From: Rotaria sp. Silwood1
Taxonomy: Eukaryota; Rotifera; Eurotatoria; Philodinida; Philodinidae
Assembly: GCA_905250075.1 (NCBI GenBank)
Contig: CAJNOP010000055.1
Coordinates: 356,820-420,819 of the forward strand
Length of the DNA: 64,000 nucleotides
Direction: 5' to 3'
The number at the start of each line of letters is the position of its first letter. The stretch's first letter is position 1. The translations under genes and the position numbers were made by a program. The notes under the pieces were generated by a model. It did no database searches. It was given only the letters and a program-made list of their open reading frames with translations, and was not told where the DNA came from. Positions 47,727-60,500 of this stretch are shown here, in pieces.

Positions 47727-50700
47727 GACGAAAAATCAAATCTGAAATTTCTTTGAAAATAGTTTAAAATATTGTCAGAATTGTTCATTTAATTTATCAT
47801 AAGTGCTTTGTGGCAAAAGATTTTTTCTTTCATTTATACATTATCGTTTACAATAATACGCAATAGATTTATACTATTTGGTGTCATTACACTTGTATTT
47901 TTATTAGACAATAAATAACAACATTTAAAGTTTTATGTATTTTGTGTATCAATAAAATCATTTCATTTCAATGAATAAGCGATGTAATATTACCAAGATT
48001 AGTAATTCATTTTACTATATGTTCTTTCTCAAACCCACATAAATAGAAAATATTTGACGAAGCACTTGCTTTTACCCTTACTCACTGTAGAATTTTACAA
48101 CCACATGCAAAGAGGAGCAAGTTCTTTGATGAATGATACCATTTCTATAGAAAAAAATTGTCATCGGTATGCATATGTTGGCATCCTGTTAGGCAATAAA
48201 AGAACAAGAGAAAATGTAAAAAGATTGCATGCAGTAGACATTTAGGACAAATTGTTGTATATAATACGAAACACGGTTTGCTTGCGACCAATAAATACTT
48301 TTCAGAGAAAATGTATGAAAATTTTTGACATGTAGCTACATATATGAACATGTAACACTTATGTGATAAATATCGAATAAAAAAAATAATCAAAGATAGT
48401 TGATAGAAAAGAAAAATACATGTATCCCATGAATAAATGCAACAGTATTGTGGTTTTCTATTCTCTAAACTAAATCTGTTATTGTTTCTTTACCTTTGCT
48501 ATATTCAGTACGTTACATACTGGTAAACATGACTAGACATATATATTTTAGTATTCATAATAACGAAACTGTTTATTTGTTATATATACAAGCATCTTTA
48601 ACCTGATGGGTCTTTTCTTGTATTATAATATATCAGTATGACAATAATAAATTAATAAATGATGTACGAAAAACCTCATACTCTCGAATTCCAATTTCTG
48701 TTTCATTAATGATTTCAATTTTTAGCTTTTGGACACAGTCTCACCTATGTCCATTCATAATGCAGGACGATGAAGTATTTAAGTTGTATAGTCAGTGAGA
48801 CTTATATAAATTGAACTGTAACTCATATGCTTGTAACACACGTTGTTAGACTTGAAACAACTAAGAAGTTCTAGAGGATAGCTTTGATATGTGATCGGAG
48901 TACTCTGAAATATAGAGAAGTACCGAATTTTTGCTTTCCTCTTTGAAGTGCACCAATGCGTTGTACTCAAGCTAACCATGCATTGATTGAACTTTGAATT
49001 TAAATCATGTCGAGTGATATTGACATAAATATTAGAAAAAAGTTAGACGAAAAAATGCAATTTTTCAAATATCTGTCTGAAGAGTTGTTGATCATTTGAC
49101 CGATATTCGGCATCATTCGGTAGCGTATTCCAACAGCTGAAGCTTTATATACAATGAGTAGTGAATGATTTTTCAGAAAGCTGATCAATTCGAAAATATA
49201 ACGGAGACATGGTTTGTCATAAATAGGAACACTCAAGATCGTTTTGTTAGTAGATCATTAACAATGATTACCATCGATATAATTGGCAAGTGTTTAAATT
49301 CTATGTTCTAAATCGTTTTGTGCTACAATATAGAATTTTGTTTTTAAATGCATTAGTTAAACAAAAACTTATAGTAAGAGGAAATTCTAAAGGCAAATAA
49401 AAATTGACTATGGAACAAAATATACAAGTAGATGAAGATTTTAAATAATATTGAAAGTATAAAAGGTTTCATTAACGTATAACATAATACTGCTTGATGA
49501 TGTGTAACAAAATGGTGTAGATGGATGGTGAAACTGAATTTCTTCGATAGAGATGATTTTGATTTTAGGTTCATCAGAAATGGAAAAAAAAATAAGTTCA
49601 TTAGATGCATTATTCCAAAGTTATAGAATGTTAATAAATGCCATACTAGATTAATTTTTAATTAACATTCAACAGACGCTTACGTGCTACTAAAATTGAT
49701 TGAAGAGAAACTGAAAACGATTCAAGAATCGAATGATAAGAATCAACGAATCAGTTAATCATGATTCGATGACTTGCAGCATAGTTTTAATTAGTTTTGA
49801 ATATTTAATAAAGATCAATTTGGCATTGCGAGACATTAGCATTATATACTTAAGCTGATGCATATGCCACTTTCAAAAGTACTTGTGTCTTCCATTTATT
49901 TTCTATACATGAAGGTTATAACGATAAGTGATTATGATAATCGTAAGAACAGATATTAACATCATATAAATAATTATTCATAACCAATCTAACACTTCAA
50001 ATTAAATTGTCATACGAAAAACGGTAGTTTCAATCAAAATTGCACCTAAAAACACTTTTTCATAAGAAAATTGTGCTCATTGTTTTTTACAGAAGTTCGT
50101 TTGTTTATCTCAAAATAAATATATCCCTATCATGAGACCAAAAAGCAAATGATTAAGAAATGAAGCTCAATATAAGAAAAAAATATTATTCTCTTATAGC
50201 TAAATTCATATTAGATTTCGCATGTTTTTATTCTCTTTGAGTTACAATAGATGACTATTCATATAGTGACTGTAAGAAAATTTGAATAGTCATCCAAGAT
50301 AATATATTAATTCGAGATCAGCTAATATTTCAAAACGAAAACCTGAATCTCCAAGGTTATCATTATTTGTTTTGTCATTATCATCGTTACATCAATATAT
50401 TCAATACAACTCAACAATAAAACAAGTTTAACTACGAGTCTAAGAATACTTGAATGCTGAATTTCTGTTATTTTCTGTGTCATCCAAAAACCGTTGAATA
50501 TCGATTTCACAAAACAAATATTATTCTTGTGTTTGACAAAAAAAATTTCATTAATGGTTCTATTTTTGATTGAGTCAAATGTATTATTTCAAGAAACCAA
50601 TCAATTCATTGTTTCTTATTACTAGTATGATTTTATTCCAATTTGAACCTTCATACAAAACATCATAAACTAACCATCGTCATTTGATACTTGTCATGTT

Positions 50701-50853
50701 TTGATCATGTCGTCATGCGATAAGATAAGACTTAAGTAACTAATAAACGCACACATACCTTTATCAAAAGATGTAAAACGAAGCCATTGATTACATATGA
50801 GTATAGAATAACAACTTAGTTTTCTTTGAGAAAAGAGGAATTAAACAATCAAA
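47727..50853. other. Intergenic, no supported gene
   Basis: About 3.1 kb between the divergent starts of the secreted-protein gene (-) and the LRR gene (+). Any promoters must lie near the ends, but none is recognisable. The longest frames are about 60-85 codons without motifs. Confidence 0.5.
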
Positions 50854-51531
50854 ATGGCAAACTCACCTGTCTATCGAAATCAACAACTTGAAGATAAGAT
50901 CAATAATTATAAAATTTGTTCAAGAATAGATTTACGAAAACAACAACTTACAGATTCAGATATAGAAATTATTATTAAAGAAGCAATCATTAAAAAACAA
51001 TGTTCTATGCTTTGGCTAACGAATAATAACATAACATCACAAGCTATTTCAAATTTAGCTGCAGCTTTACACAACAATACTACATTAGAAGGTTTATCTC
51101 TTTGTGATAATGGTATTAATGATACTGATGTATTTCATCTAGCACATGCATTATCTAATAGTAATTCAAAACTGAATAGACTTGCTCTTACTTCAAATAA
51201 TATTACAGATCAAGGTGTACAATATCTTGCTCAAATGCTAAAACTGAATCATTCATTAACTCAACTTTGGCTAGGTTTCAATAAAATAACTGATCATGGA
51301 GTGAAAATCTTAACCGATACACTTATTCATCATAATAAGACACTTTATGTATTATCTCTTTCATGGAATAATCGAGTTACTGATTCAAGTGTTGATTTTC
51401 TTATTGATATGTTTGAATATAATCAAACATTAAGAACCGTCTGTCTTGTAAACTGTAATCTATCCGAAACAAGTAAGCTAAAACTACGACAAGCAACAAA
51501 ACTACGAAAAGAATTTTATCTTGATCTTTAA
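50854..51531 (+). CDS. RNase-inhibitor-type leucine-rich repeat protein
   Basis: A single exon of 225 residues from ATG (AATCAAAATGGC context) to TAA. After a short head (IDLRKQQLTDSDIEII) come about six 28-residue repeats of the form LxxLxLxxNxIxxxGxxxLAxxLxxN. Examples are LEGLSLCDNGINDTDVFHLA, LNRLALTSNNITDQGVQYLA and LTQLWLGFNKITDHGVKIL. This is the alternating helix/strand horseshoe seen in RNase inhibitor and the LRR part of NLR proteins. It normally serves as a protein-binding surface. There is no NACHT, signal peptide or membrane helix, so it is a stand-alone cytosolic LRR protein, as is common in bdelloids. Partner unknown. Confidence 0.85.
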   Translation: MANSPVYRNQQLEDKINNYKICSRIDLRKQQLTDSDIEIIIKEAIIKKQCSMLWLTNNNITSQAISNLAAALHNNTTLEGLSLCDNGINDTDVFHLAHALSNSNSKLNRLALTSNNITDQGVQYLAQMLKLNHSLTQLWLGFNKITDHGVKILTDTLIHHNKTLYVLSLSWNNRVTDSSVDFLIDMFEYNQTLRTVCLVNCNLSETSKLKLRQATKLRKEFYLDL

Positions 51532-51780
51532 TTTTATAGTTTTCATAATCATTTATCTATAAAAAGAAAGAGCATAAAATTTTCTTAGTAACTTCAAAAC
51601 AAATATTTTTATCAATCAACAAAAAAAGATTTATTATACTTTCAGATAATTCTTCTATCTATCAATCAATCAATCTTGTTCAACGATATTATCTTTCGCA
51701 ATAATATCTAATCAATAATAGTGGAAATTTTATTTATTTTAATCGATTAGTTAAAATACAAAGAAGTATTCGTTATAGTC
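51532..51780. other. Spacer between convergent LRR and GGT genes
   Basis: 249 bp shared 3' region of two converging genes. It contains TTTATT at 51733-51738, an AATAAA polyadenylation signal for the minus-strand GGT gene, and ATCAATCAATCAATC at about 51662, a short simple repeat. Confidence 0.5.
51733..51738 (-). promoter_or_regulatory. Candidate polyadenylation signal for GGT
   Basis: AATAAA on the minus strand, about 45 bases past the GGT stop codon at 51781. Position fits; the motif is weak evidence in AT-rich DNA. Confidence 0.4.
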
Positions 51781-54618
51781 TTATATTCCGCTTGGTGCAC
51801 CACCTTTTCGTACATCACTACAAGCCCATAATTGATTTTCTTGTTTTCTCCATTCAATACCTTGTACAATTGATCCTCCATACATACCACATTGGATATT
51901 ATGACCAAGTTTTCTTAGTTCTTCTAGAATTGTCTATATAAAAATAAATATAAACATCTAATAATTAAATATCAAACTGTAATTTACTTGATTAAAACCA
52001 CGTTCAGCTAAAACTTCTTCTGGTAATAATTGTGAATGTAATCTTGGAGTATCAATTGCTTGTTTAATATCTTTTCTAAACCATAAATTAAGCATAGCTA
52101 CTTGAGCAACAGCTGTAGTTATTTTAGTGCCACCACTACCACCTAAAACTTGTAATACACGTTGATTATTCTGATCAAACATAATTAATGGTGCCATTGA
52201 TGATGTTGGTCTTTTACCAGGTGCAATGAAATTAGCTGGACTAGCAGGAACACCGTAAAAGTTTACTGTATTCGGTGTAGAAAAATCATCCATTTGATTA
52301 TTATAAATAATACCTGTTTCAGTACCAAGGACTCCTGAACCAAAACTAGAACATAATAAATCATATTTATTTTTAAGTTCAAATATAAAAAGTTCTACTA
52401 TAGATTGATAGTTGATGTCATTGCTACAGCATCACCATTAGATCCAATAACTGATAGATGAGATGTACCAGTTTTCATCTTATCAAGCCATGTTCCACCA
52501 TAATGTTGAAATCCATATGTTTTAGAATCACTTAATAAACAACAACAATAAATAGAAATTGTCTTTTAACTAAAATAGGATACTTACTCAATACGTTGTC
52601 TTATATGATCAGCATATTCTATTGATGTTAGATTTTGAATGAGCTGAAAGAAGTCATCAAATATTATTGTACAGAATAATATAGGACTTGCTTCCTTTTT
52701 CTGCTCAAATTTATCTTCTGAAGGAGTCTACTAAGATATTAAAAAGCTTTCAGCCCTATTTTTTGTCCATTACTTATAGAATTGCTAGGGTATGAAAGAA
52801 TTAAAAGGATATGGGTATAAGTTGCTATTTAGCTAAAATAATGAATGTTTAATCAATTTTTCCAGTAGGACTCTAATCTTTTAGCAAAATCATATTTTCG
52901 TATTTCAACTAAAATGCTTTTGTGACGGTTTTTGATCGAAATATGAAAATATAATTGTACTGAAGAATTAAGATCTTAGTAGAAAAACTCATTAAAAATT
53001 CAATATCTCATCCAAATAGCAACCTATGTTAAAAATCTCTCAGATGTTTCATATTCTTATAGGTCTCTCAATAATACATAAAAAATTCTAATGGAAAACT
53101 TCTTAGCACCTCAAAAGATACTGTCATCAGTGCACAAGCTTTTTGTTTCACAATCCACCAATAACTAACAAGTTGATGGTAAATTCTATTCGGTATAGGT
53201 CTTCAATATAAGCATTATTTTTCAATCTTTCTCTAAGTATATTATTCTAATGAATATAAGAATTCATTCATCACTTTCAATTATCAACATACATCAGTTA
53301 TATTAACTTTCAGTGGATCAGCAAGTTCACTTCTTTTAGCATAAGCAAATTTAAATGCTTCTATAAGACGATGATAAAATAAAGTAGTAGTTGTTGTACT
53401 TTCTAAATCCTTCGGACTAAAGCCATAACCTTAATAAAATACAAAAATCAAATTATTCAAATAAATATTCAAATAAAGAAAAAACCTCGTAAGATATTCA
53501 GCATAAATGAAAGAATAATTCCACTTGTTGGTGGATATGATACAAATGCTGTTAATGATTCATTAAGATTAACTTGTATTGCTTCACGAAAATCAACTTG
53601 ATAATTAGAAAGATCTTCTTTTGTTATTATGCCACCTTGATCTTGAATTTCTTTCACAATAACATCAGCTAATTCACCTGTATAAAAAGCATCATCACCT
53701 TTTTCAGCAATTATTTCAAGTGTTCGAGCTAATTTCAATCGTTGTATTGTATCACCTTCACCATATAACTCATTTGTTTGATTATTTTTAACATAAATTT
53801 TTCTACAGAAAAAAAGACAAATACATATTTCATTCCAAATTCATGTTTGTACATTCAAACCTCATTCCTGGATCTTTAAGAATATCAGCTTTTACTTCAT
53901 TAATAGCTGTGGCCTGAATTTTAGTAATAACAATTCCTTCTCGACATAATTGGATAGTTGGTTGAAAAAGTTCTTTCCATGAAACACCTCCTCCAAATTC
54001 AGAATATGCTTTACGATAAGCTCGTAATTCACCTGGTGTACCAATAGATAAACCACCTATGAAAACAAAAGAAAAAAAAATTTTTATTCTATTTGATTTT
54101 CATCTATAATAATCTATACCAATCGTAGACATATGTTCACGACCTATAAACATTGTTGAATTAGCAGCTAATGGTGCTTGTTCTCTCTACATATACAAAA
54201 TTTCATGTTTTTTATTTATTCTTTTCAAATATTTTCTTAAACTTACTCCAATAATACTATATGCTTTATTTCTTTGTCTATAAAATAATGAAAATATTTA
54301 ATATGATAAATGATTGTTTTCAATCGTACTTAGAATAAATAACCATAACACATCCACCACCAATTCCCATTGAATGTGCATTCATAACTCCATTACAAAT
54401 AGCTGCTGCTATAATGGCATCAACAGCTGTACCATTGCGTTCTAATATTTGACGACCAATTCGTGAGCAGTCAATATTCTCAACAGCAATCGCTGCTTGT
54501 GAATACTTTCCTAATACAGATGAACCACTAACAGGATAACCTTCGAGACTACCACGACATGTTTCAATAGTTGTACTTGGAGATGATGGAGAAGATGGAG
54601 AAGATGAAGGAGCTATAG
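51781..54618 (-). CDS. GGT: Gamma-glutamyltransferase (5' exon not found)
   Basis: Ten exons join in phase: 54330-54618, 54247-54277, 54120-54186, 53861-54056, 53486-53802, 53293-53429, 52588-52643, 52399-52530, 51988-52345 and 51781-51933. They give about 578 residues. GGT cleaves glutathione's gamma-glutamyl bond, usually on the outer cell surface, and self-cleaves into two subunits. Family landmarks in order are NGTAVDAIIAAAICNGVMN with SMGIGGG, REQAPLAA, GGLSIGTPGELRAY, and FKFAYAKRSELADP. Next is GTSHLSVIG, whose Thr is the expected self-cleavage and catalytic nucleophile. GSGGTKI and RLHSQLLPEEV follow. Most introns are 50-70 bp; one (52644-53292) is 649 bp. The first exon listed begins with two bases of a split codon, followed by a Ser/Pro linker (PSSSPSSPSSPS). 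The N-terminal anchor and start must therefore be in an upstream exon I could not find. Confidence 0.88.
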
Positions 54619-56066
54619 CTAAAAATAAGAAATTTGCACCTAGAATTCAGTAATTGATAATTGATATAAGTTCACTCTAACTACTTCCAAATTATATGGC
54701 TTATAAGCGATGCGTTCTCTGGTATGCACGATTTTCAAAGGAGGAGATTGGCTTGTGAGTTTAGATTCAGAATAACTATGGATATAAACTACTTTTAATT
54801 GTTTTAAAAACTTGGATTCATATAATATTTATTATACCTAAATTAGCTATTTCGGCCAAAAAGCAGTATTTCCATTTTTCATTTGACTGTGAGTTCTTAC
54901 ACTGATTGTCTTTTTTCGAAGTTCTTTTACCAGAACTATACATAAAAATGTGTACTCTTTGAGTTTACAGTCGCTTGAAACTTCTTGGTTAATTAGTTTA
55001 CTAAGTAAGCCCTAAGCACTAAGTTTATAACTTTACAATAGGAAATTCCAAGATTTTCAGAATAGGCTCGACGCCATAAATTACACGTTTAATAAAACTT
55101 TCAATAAAATCGGGCTCCAAAGGATTGTCCCCTGGAAACTAGTATCTAGAAACTATATCATGTCTCGGCCCGAAGTTTGTATTTTTCTGTCACCTTAGGA
55201 TTTCCATAGAAGGTTTAGTACTATTCAAAATTAGTTTTCGAACACCTTATTCAGTTATTAGAGCATTTTTCGTTTCTATAGTCATACTCTATCACGTCGC
55301 TAACGACGAAAAAGACTAAGTACGCACGGAAGATGCTTTACGCGGGGACTTTATAGGCTGAAGAATCCTCAAAAAATATGCCATTTAGTTTTCAAAAAGA
55401 ATTCTACTTGAATTGGCAGTATTTTTTAAACAACAACGCATGGTGGGAATATGGTAATAAAAAGAAAGTACGGAGTGGTGCAACAAAGTATTTTTTAAAG
55501 CTAAAAAGGTACATAAACAATTTGCTAAAAGTGAATCCCATTCAATTCGAACAGAACAATAACCAGCAGTATACTGATTGGTATAATTTGCGCTATACTG
55601 GCGTTTTTTTTTCTGAAAATGATGTATCATAGTGCATTGTATATAGATCGGTGAATATGTTTGAAGTCTGTGAAAAATGACAGAAATGAATCGATTTCAA
55701 TGATCTCTGATAATGCTGATCCGTCTGAGCCGCCTATACTAGTCACTGAGCCGAAACAGGCCTCCGCTCTTAGATAAATTTTTGATTATACATGGCGCTA
55801 CAACAATTTTTATCAGAGAAATATATTCTGACACGATGTTTTTCGATGAATTTGAATTTATATAGAAAGCACTATCTCCAACCGCTTATAGTTGGAACCG
55901 AAAATCGGTGAGGATACGCGCCTTCCTCATGCATCTTAGCCACATTCCTAATACATATAATGGCAACCTTTTTCTCTTTTTCTGTTGCATGACTAACACT
56001 GATTCTTTTTATCTTAACTTATCTGAACACAGATGCTTAGGAACAGAAATTTTTGAGATATCTATA
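54619..56066. other. Upstream flank of GGT, no supported gene
   Basis: The missing first GGT exon (signal anchor) should lie here or beyond, but no ATG-led hydrophobic frame with a phase-1 donor was found. The overlapping frames at 55378-55632 on both strands are not protein-like. No RNA gene seen. Confidence 0.4.
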
Positions 56067-56627
56067 GGGTGTCCCGTAAGTCCTTAGCCAAAGAAAAATT
56101 TGAATATCTCCATTACAACTCGACCAAACGAGCTCATTTTTTTAACCAAGGATAGAGGCATGTTCACACTCCAAATACATGCGGACAACAGTATTGAGAA
56201 CCTTTATTAAGCATCACTATTGACCTCAACAAGAAAATTTTACTATCTCACAGATGGGAAAAAAACAATATACAGGATAGTACAACAGACACTTTATTGA
56301 AGAGAAGATTGAATATCTCTGTCACGGCTCGAGCAAACCAGCTGATATGTTTATCAAGGATAGAGGCATATTCATACTCCAAATTCATAGTGACAAGGTC
56401 AGTGACAACTTTTGTTAAGAATATTGTTTCTTTTTCCTATCTGCCAAAAAAGTAAAATTTTCTTGTTGAGGTCAATAGTGATACTTAACAAAGATTCGCA
56501 GTACCGTTGTTCGTATGGGTTTGGAATGTGAACATACCTCTATCCTTGTTAAAAAAATGAGCTCGTTTGGTCGAGTTGTAATGAAGATATTCATATTTTT
56601 CTTTGGCTAAGGACTTACAGGACACCC
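56067..56627. mobile_element. Tc1/mariner-like MITE with long inverted ends
   Basis: The element is 561 bp, flanked by TA on both sides (56065-56066 and 56628-56629), the target duplication of Tc1/mariner transposons. The ends read GGGTGTCCCGTAAGTCCTTA and, on the other strand, GGGTGTCCTGTAAGTCCTTA. The inverted match continues inward about 200 bases (CAAACGAGCTCATTTTTTTAA, AGGATAGAGGCATGTTCACA, TGACCTCAACAAGAAAATTT). A third, diverged copy of the arm (GATTGAATATCTCTGTCACG, then GATAGAGGCATATTCATACT) sits at about 56280-56440. There is no coding capacity. Confidence 0.85.
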
Positions 56628-56629
56628 TA

Positions 56630-57266
56630 CAGCGTTACTAATCTTACATTTGACACATAAATCACACAACATTGACTTCATGAAAATGTAGTTTATTATA
56701 AATGACTTTGAAATGCATTAACTTTTTACTCTGTTTCATTTTCGAAAATGTTCTTTTTTTCGGGTTATTCATACAAAATGCACAAAGATCATCGAATTTT
56801 TGTAATCTTTGGAAGCTAATTATATATAATATGGCAAGATCTACTGATAGGACTTACGTATGAGTAAGCTTCAGCATTGGCATTGGTGCGAGTATAGGTA
56901 TTATGGCAGAGAAGACTCACACACCGATACCCATATCATATCATATCATGATTTTATAAACAGAAGAAATATGACTTTGTGTATCTATGATGATGTTTCA
57001 ATATCTGTTTTCAGACAATTTGACTATTGCACAGCACATAGTGACCATGATCTCAAATATTGACGAAAAATGAAAATAACTTCCAGAGATTATTTTTAGT
57101 CATGAGTATTTGATGTGTGGAAAAACATTTTCTTATACGTAGATAGCGCCTGACCAAGACTAATTTAATAGCATCTGCGAAGTTTTGTCCAAAAAACTGA
57201 AACTATTTCAACACTGGAGAAATTCTGGTGCTTCTAGCATACGGATCTTCTCTTTCAGGGCATACT
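56630..57266. other. Intergenic, no supported gene
   Basis: About 640 bp between the MITE and the Ig/TM exons. The frame at 56860-57063 (+) has no recognisable motif. Confidence 0.45.
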
Positions 57267-57533
57267 TTATCTAATCCATTTCTTACATTTTGTTCGTCCA
57301 ACAGCAAATCCAATAAAAAAAGTAGCTACAGCAATTATAATTCCAACAACACTTGCGACAAGAATAATGAAATGTCTAAATAAAAATTATAATATTTTAT
57401 ATAAAATATTATAGTAATATAGCTGAATTTCTGCAGAATTAATATATGATGCACAACAAAACGGCTTTTACTTTGTAATCAAATAGGTTCCAGTGATATT
57501 CGCTGATGCACATTGATACAAAACACATAAAAC
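57267..57533 (-). CDS. Last two exons of an Ig-domain type I membrane protein (partial)
   Basis: Exon 57472-57533 (62 nt) reads VLCVLYQCASANITGTYLIT. It is the end of an Ig domain: the F-strand YQC, then NxxG before the last strand. Its donor GTAAAA leaves two bases, which the terminal exon 57267-57375 completes to Lys. The terminal exon encodes one membrane helix (HFIILVASVVGIIIAVATFF, IGFAV) and a short basic tail (GRTKCKKWIR) ending in TAA. This is the layout of an Ig-superfamily surface receptor or adhesion protein. The intron is 96 bp. The upstream Ig exons were not found. A possible decayed Ig-like frame lies near 58605-58745 (YNRNDDATNTYTIVVV). The gene may have large introns, or only its tail may survive. 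The function is unknown. Confidence 0.5.
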
Positions 57534-60500
57534 CTTAACTTAATATATTAAATTCAAACTAACAATCTACTCGAAGTATTATATAAGAAGTTTTTGTTGT
57601 TAGACTTTTAGAAGTCATTTTTTCCTAACCTTTTGGCGAAAAGATGACGAATTTGTAACATCATTTTGCTTGCACTTGTTTATCACTTTACAATAAAAAC
57701 AATGAAGTGTCTTATCGAGCGTTCTATATATTCTCAAATGTCTTGAAATTCCACGCAATAAAGGTTATAAGCAAATACGTGTCAATTGTCTACTGCGATT
57801 GATAAAGATAATTTCATCAGTACAAAACAGAACTAAGTGTTTTGATTGATAAATACAGCTCATTCTCATTGTTTTAATGCTATCTTGTTTCAACACTATG
57901 ATGTTCTTCAATTATTGAAGTATAGGCACGAATGGCATTTCATCAAAATGTTTTTCGATTTTTTCTGACGAAAGCACTAGAACCTATCATGAAGAGAACA
58001 AGTTTTATTTCATGTTGCTTTTATTTATCATAAGTAACACAAAAAACAACCACAAACTTGATATATTGATGGGTATCATTGCAAGAAACAAAAGCCAAAA
58101 TTAATTGTCTAAGAGCAAATATTTTGTGTTCGTTTAAGAAGAACACTAAAAATGCAGACGTATAGATATTTGATCAACTGTGTACGATTGTATCATCTCT
58201 CTATCGTGATTAATAAAGAATGTTAATAGTTTCTTTATATTGTATACAAGTTGCAGACAAAATAACTGAAAACGATTAGAAAATTCTATTTAGCGTACGT
58301 AATCAACACAGAATAGTATAATAGATATATTTATCAAATAGTCAAGAATTAAGATTATCTAAACTTTGAATCTAGAAATTCATTTATGTAAAAGTTTCTA
58401 TTGAAAAACAATTCATTTCATAGATCAAACCGCCAAAAAGCCAATATGAAAAAAATTGAAAGTATGTGTTGTCACGAAGTAAAATTTTTTGTCAATTAAC
58501 AATTCTCGTTGATCAAGAAATTCTAAACAATGATCAAAGCCACTCATTTTTAACTTTCAAGTCAAATATAAACTAAAGATTACATTTGTACATTTCAAAG
58601 ATTTTCAATTACAATAGTTGACTACAACTATTGTATATGTGTTCGTGGCATCGTCATTGCGATTATATCTGCATTGTTGAGCTCGAAAATTAAAGTTTGA
58701 TTTTCGTGCTGAACACATGAAACGCAGAGGTAGACATTTATAAATGAAGATCGGTTTTCGGAAACACTCCCTTATTTTGAGTGAAACATCGCTAGCAAAT
58801 ATAAGAAATTCACTTAACTAGCTAAAAATCTTTTTACGACGCTTTAATATATATTTAGTAATGAAACGGTGATTGAATCGATGAATAGTTTTCACCGTTT
58901 TATTTCAAATAAGATGCAAGCAATACAAAACTCGAGCAGTTTTCTTTTCGTGCTTTTCTGTATAATATAATAGAGCTTGACAAGTTGGTCACGATTATAT
59001 AGTTTTTATTTCGATTCGATCAGTATTGGTTAAATAAAATCGTACAAAACTTGACTGAGTAAATGTATAGCATTTGAAATTATGAACGAAGGCAGGACAA
59101 TATTTCTCCAAAAGAGGAACATTGTTCTGTTTCTAGCAGAAAGGCTTCACTGCACTAAAATTCAAACAGCAACACATTTTTAGGAGACAACATTGATGAC
59201 TTCAGATCATAATATACTAGAAAAAATCGAATGATTAAAATGAAGTAATCATTCATCCATTTCTACCTTCATTAGCAGAACATTAAATGAAATATAGTGC
59301 ATGGAATAGTGATTGGCAAATGTACATTTATGTTCTTGCATTGTATTTGTTTTTTCGTATCTATGTCACTTTTTAACAGAGCAATTGTAGCAGATTACTA
59401 TAATATGAGTGTATTGTTGATTCTCTTATCTGGTTTTGTAGTCATTTGAAAGTAAAATTCAATATTGTCGACACAAAAAACAAAATCTAAACGAACTAAA
59501 TAAACACTTTTGGAGTTGATGATCTAACGTTTCTAATAAGATAAAACATTCGCTTCTGTCTCTTGTTACAAAAAAAAGTCAAACAGTTATACAAACATTC
59601 GCATAGATACGTGCTTTCAGGAATGCTGGAGCTATCTATATTAGACAAGATATATTTATTTTATTCATTCTAAATGTAAACAATTAACTCTTTCCCACTC
59701 AGTTTTGTTGCTGAGTCAGAATAAGATATTTTCATAAGATTTGAAAGTTTCTACGAAAAAAAGGTGTTAGCTTAATGCCTACGGGATTAAAATCTCAAAC
59801 ACGGTCTAACTTATCTTGGTATTCATAGACAGATAGTTTTAATCCATCTATTTTGCATTACATTTCTAAACTATTCTTTTATTCTTTCAGAACTAAAATC
59901 AGATAGTAGTTCACATATTATGATGAGATTTTATTGATGTATAGTCCTTGATGATATACCAAGAATGTCTTGCACAGTGAGTGGTTGGATCCTTGGGTTT
60001 CTCTCACCGACTGCGAGCAGTTGGTGGGATGGTTCACTTTTCTTTCGATGTCCTTCATCATTTTCTTCATTAATTACTCATCAGTTATGCAACGAGAAGT
60101 CATTAATGAGACATCAATTAAACTTGATCTATACACTGATTAGATATTAACTAGTTAATTAGAAAAATGTTGGTCATGATCTGTGCGAATGGAGGAAGTA
60201 GAGTGGATCCAAATTTCAACGCTATATACTTCAACAATCTTTCTAAATCGTGCTTCAGAAAAGGGAGTTCATAATTATAAATGATGCATATTCATTCAAT
60301 CCAAGTTTTTACGATTTTCTTTAGATAAACACTAGTCGAAATAAAATAAAAACTATATATTCATCAGCAGCTTGTCATGCTCTATCAAACCGTGTACAAA
60401 AGAACGAGAGAAAAAATCGGCTTCAATTTTTTTTTCTTTAAACTTTACATGTGCGATAATTCTGATTATTTAAGAACTAAACAATGCTATAAAAAAAATG

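Noticed and set aside
55378-55632. 84- and 81-codon frames on opposite strands near the GGT 5' flank
   Set aside because: Mutual shadows without domain features; neither gives the expected GGT anchor exon.
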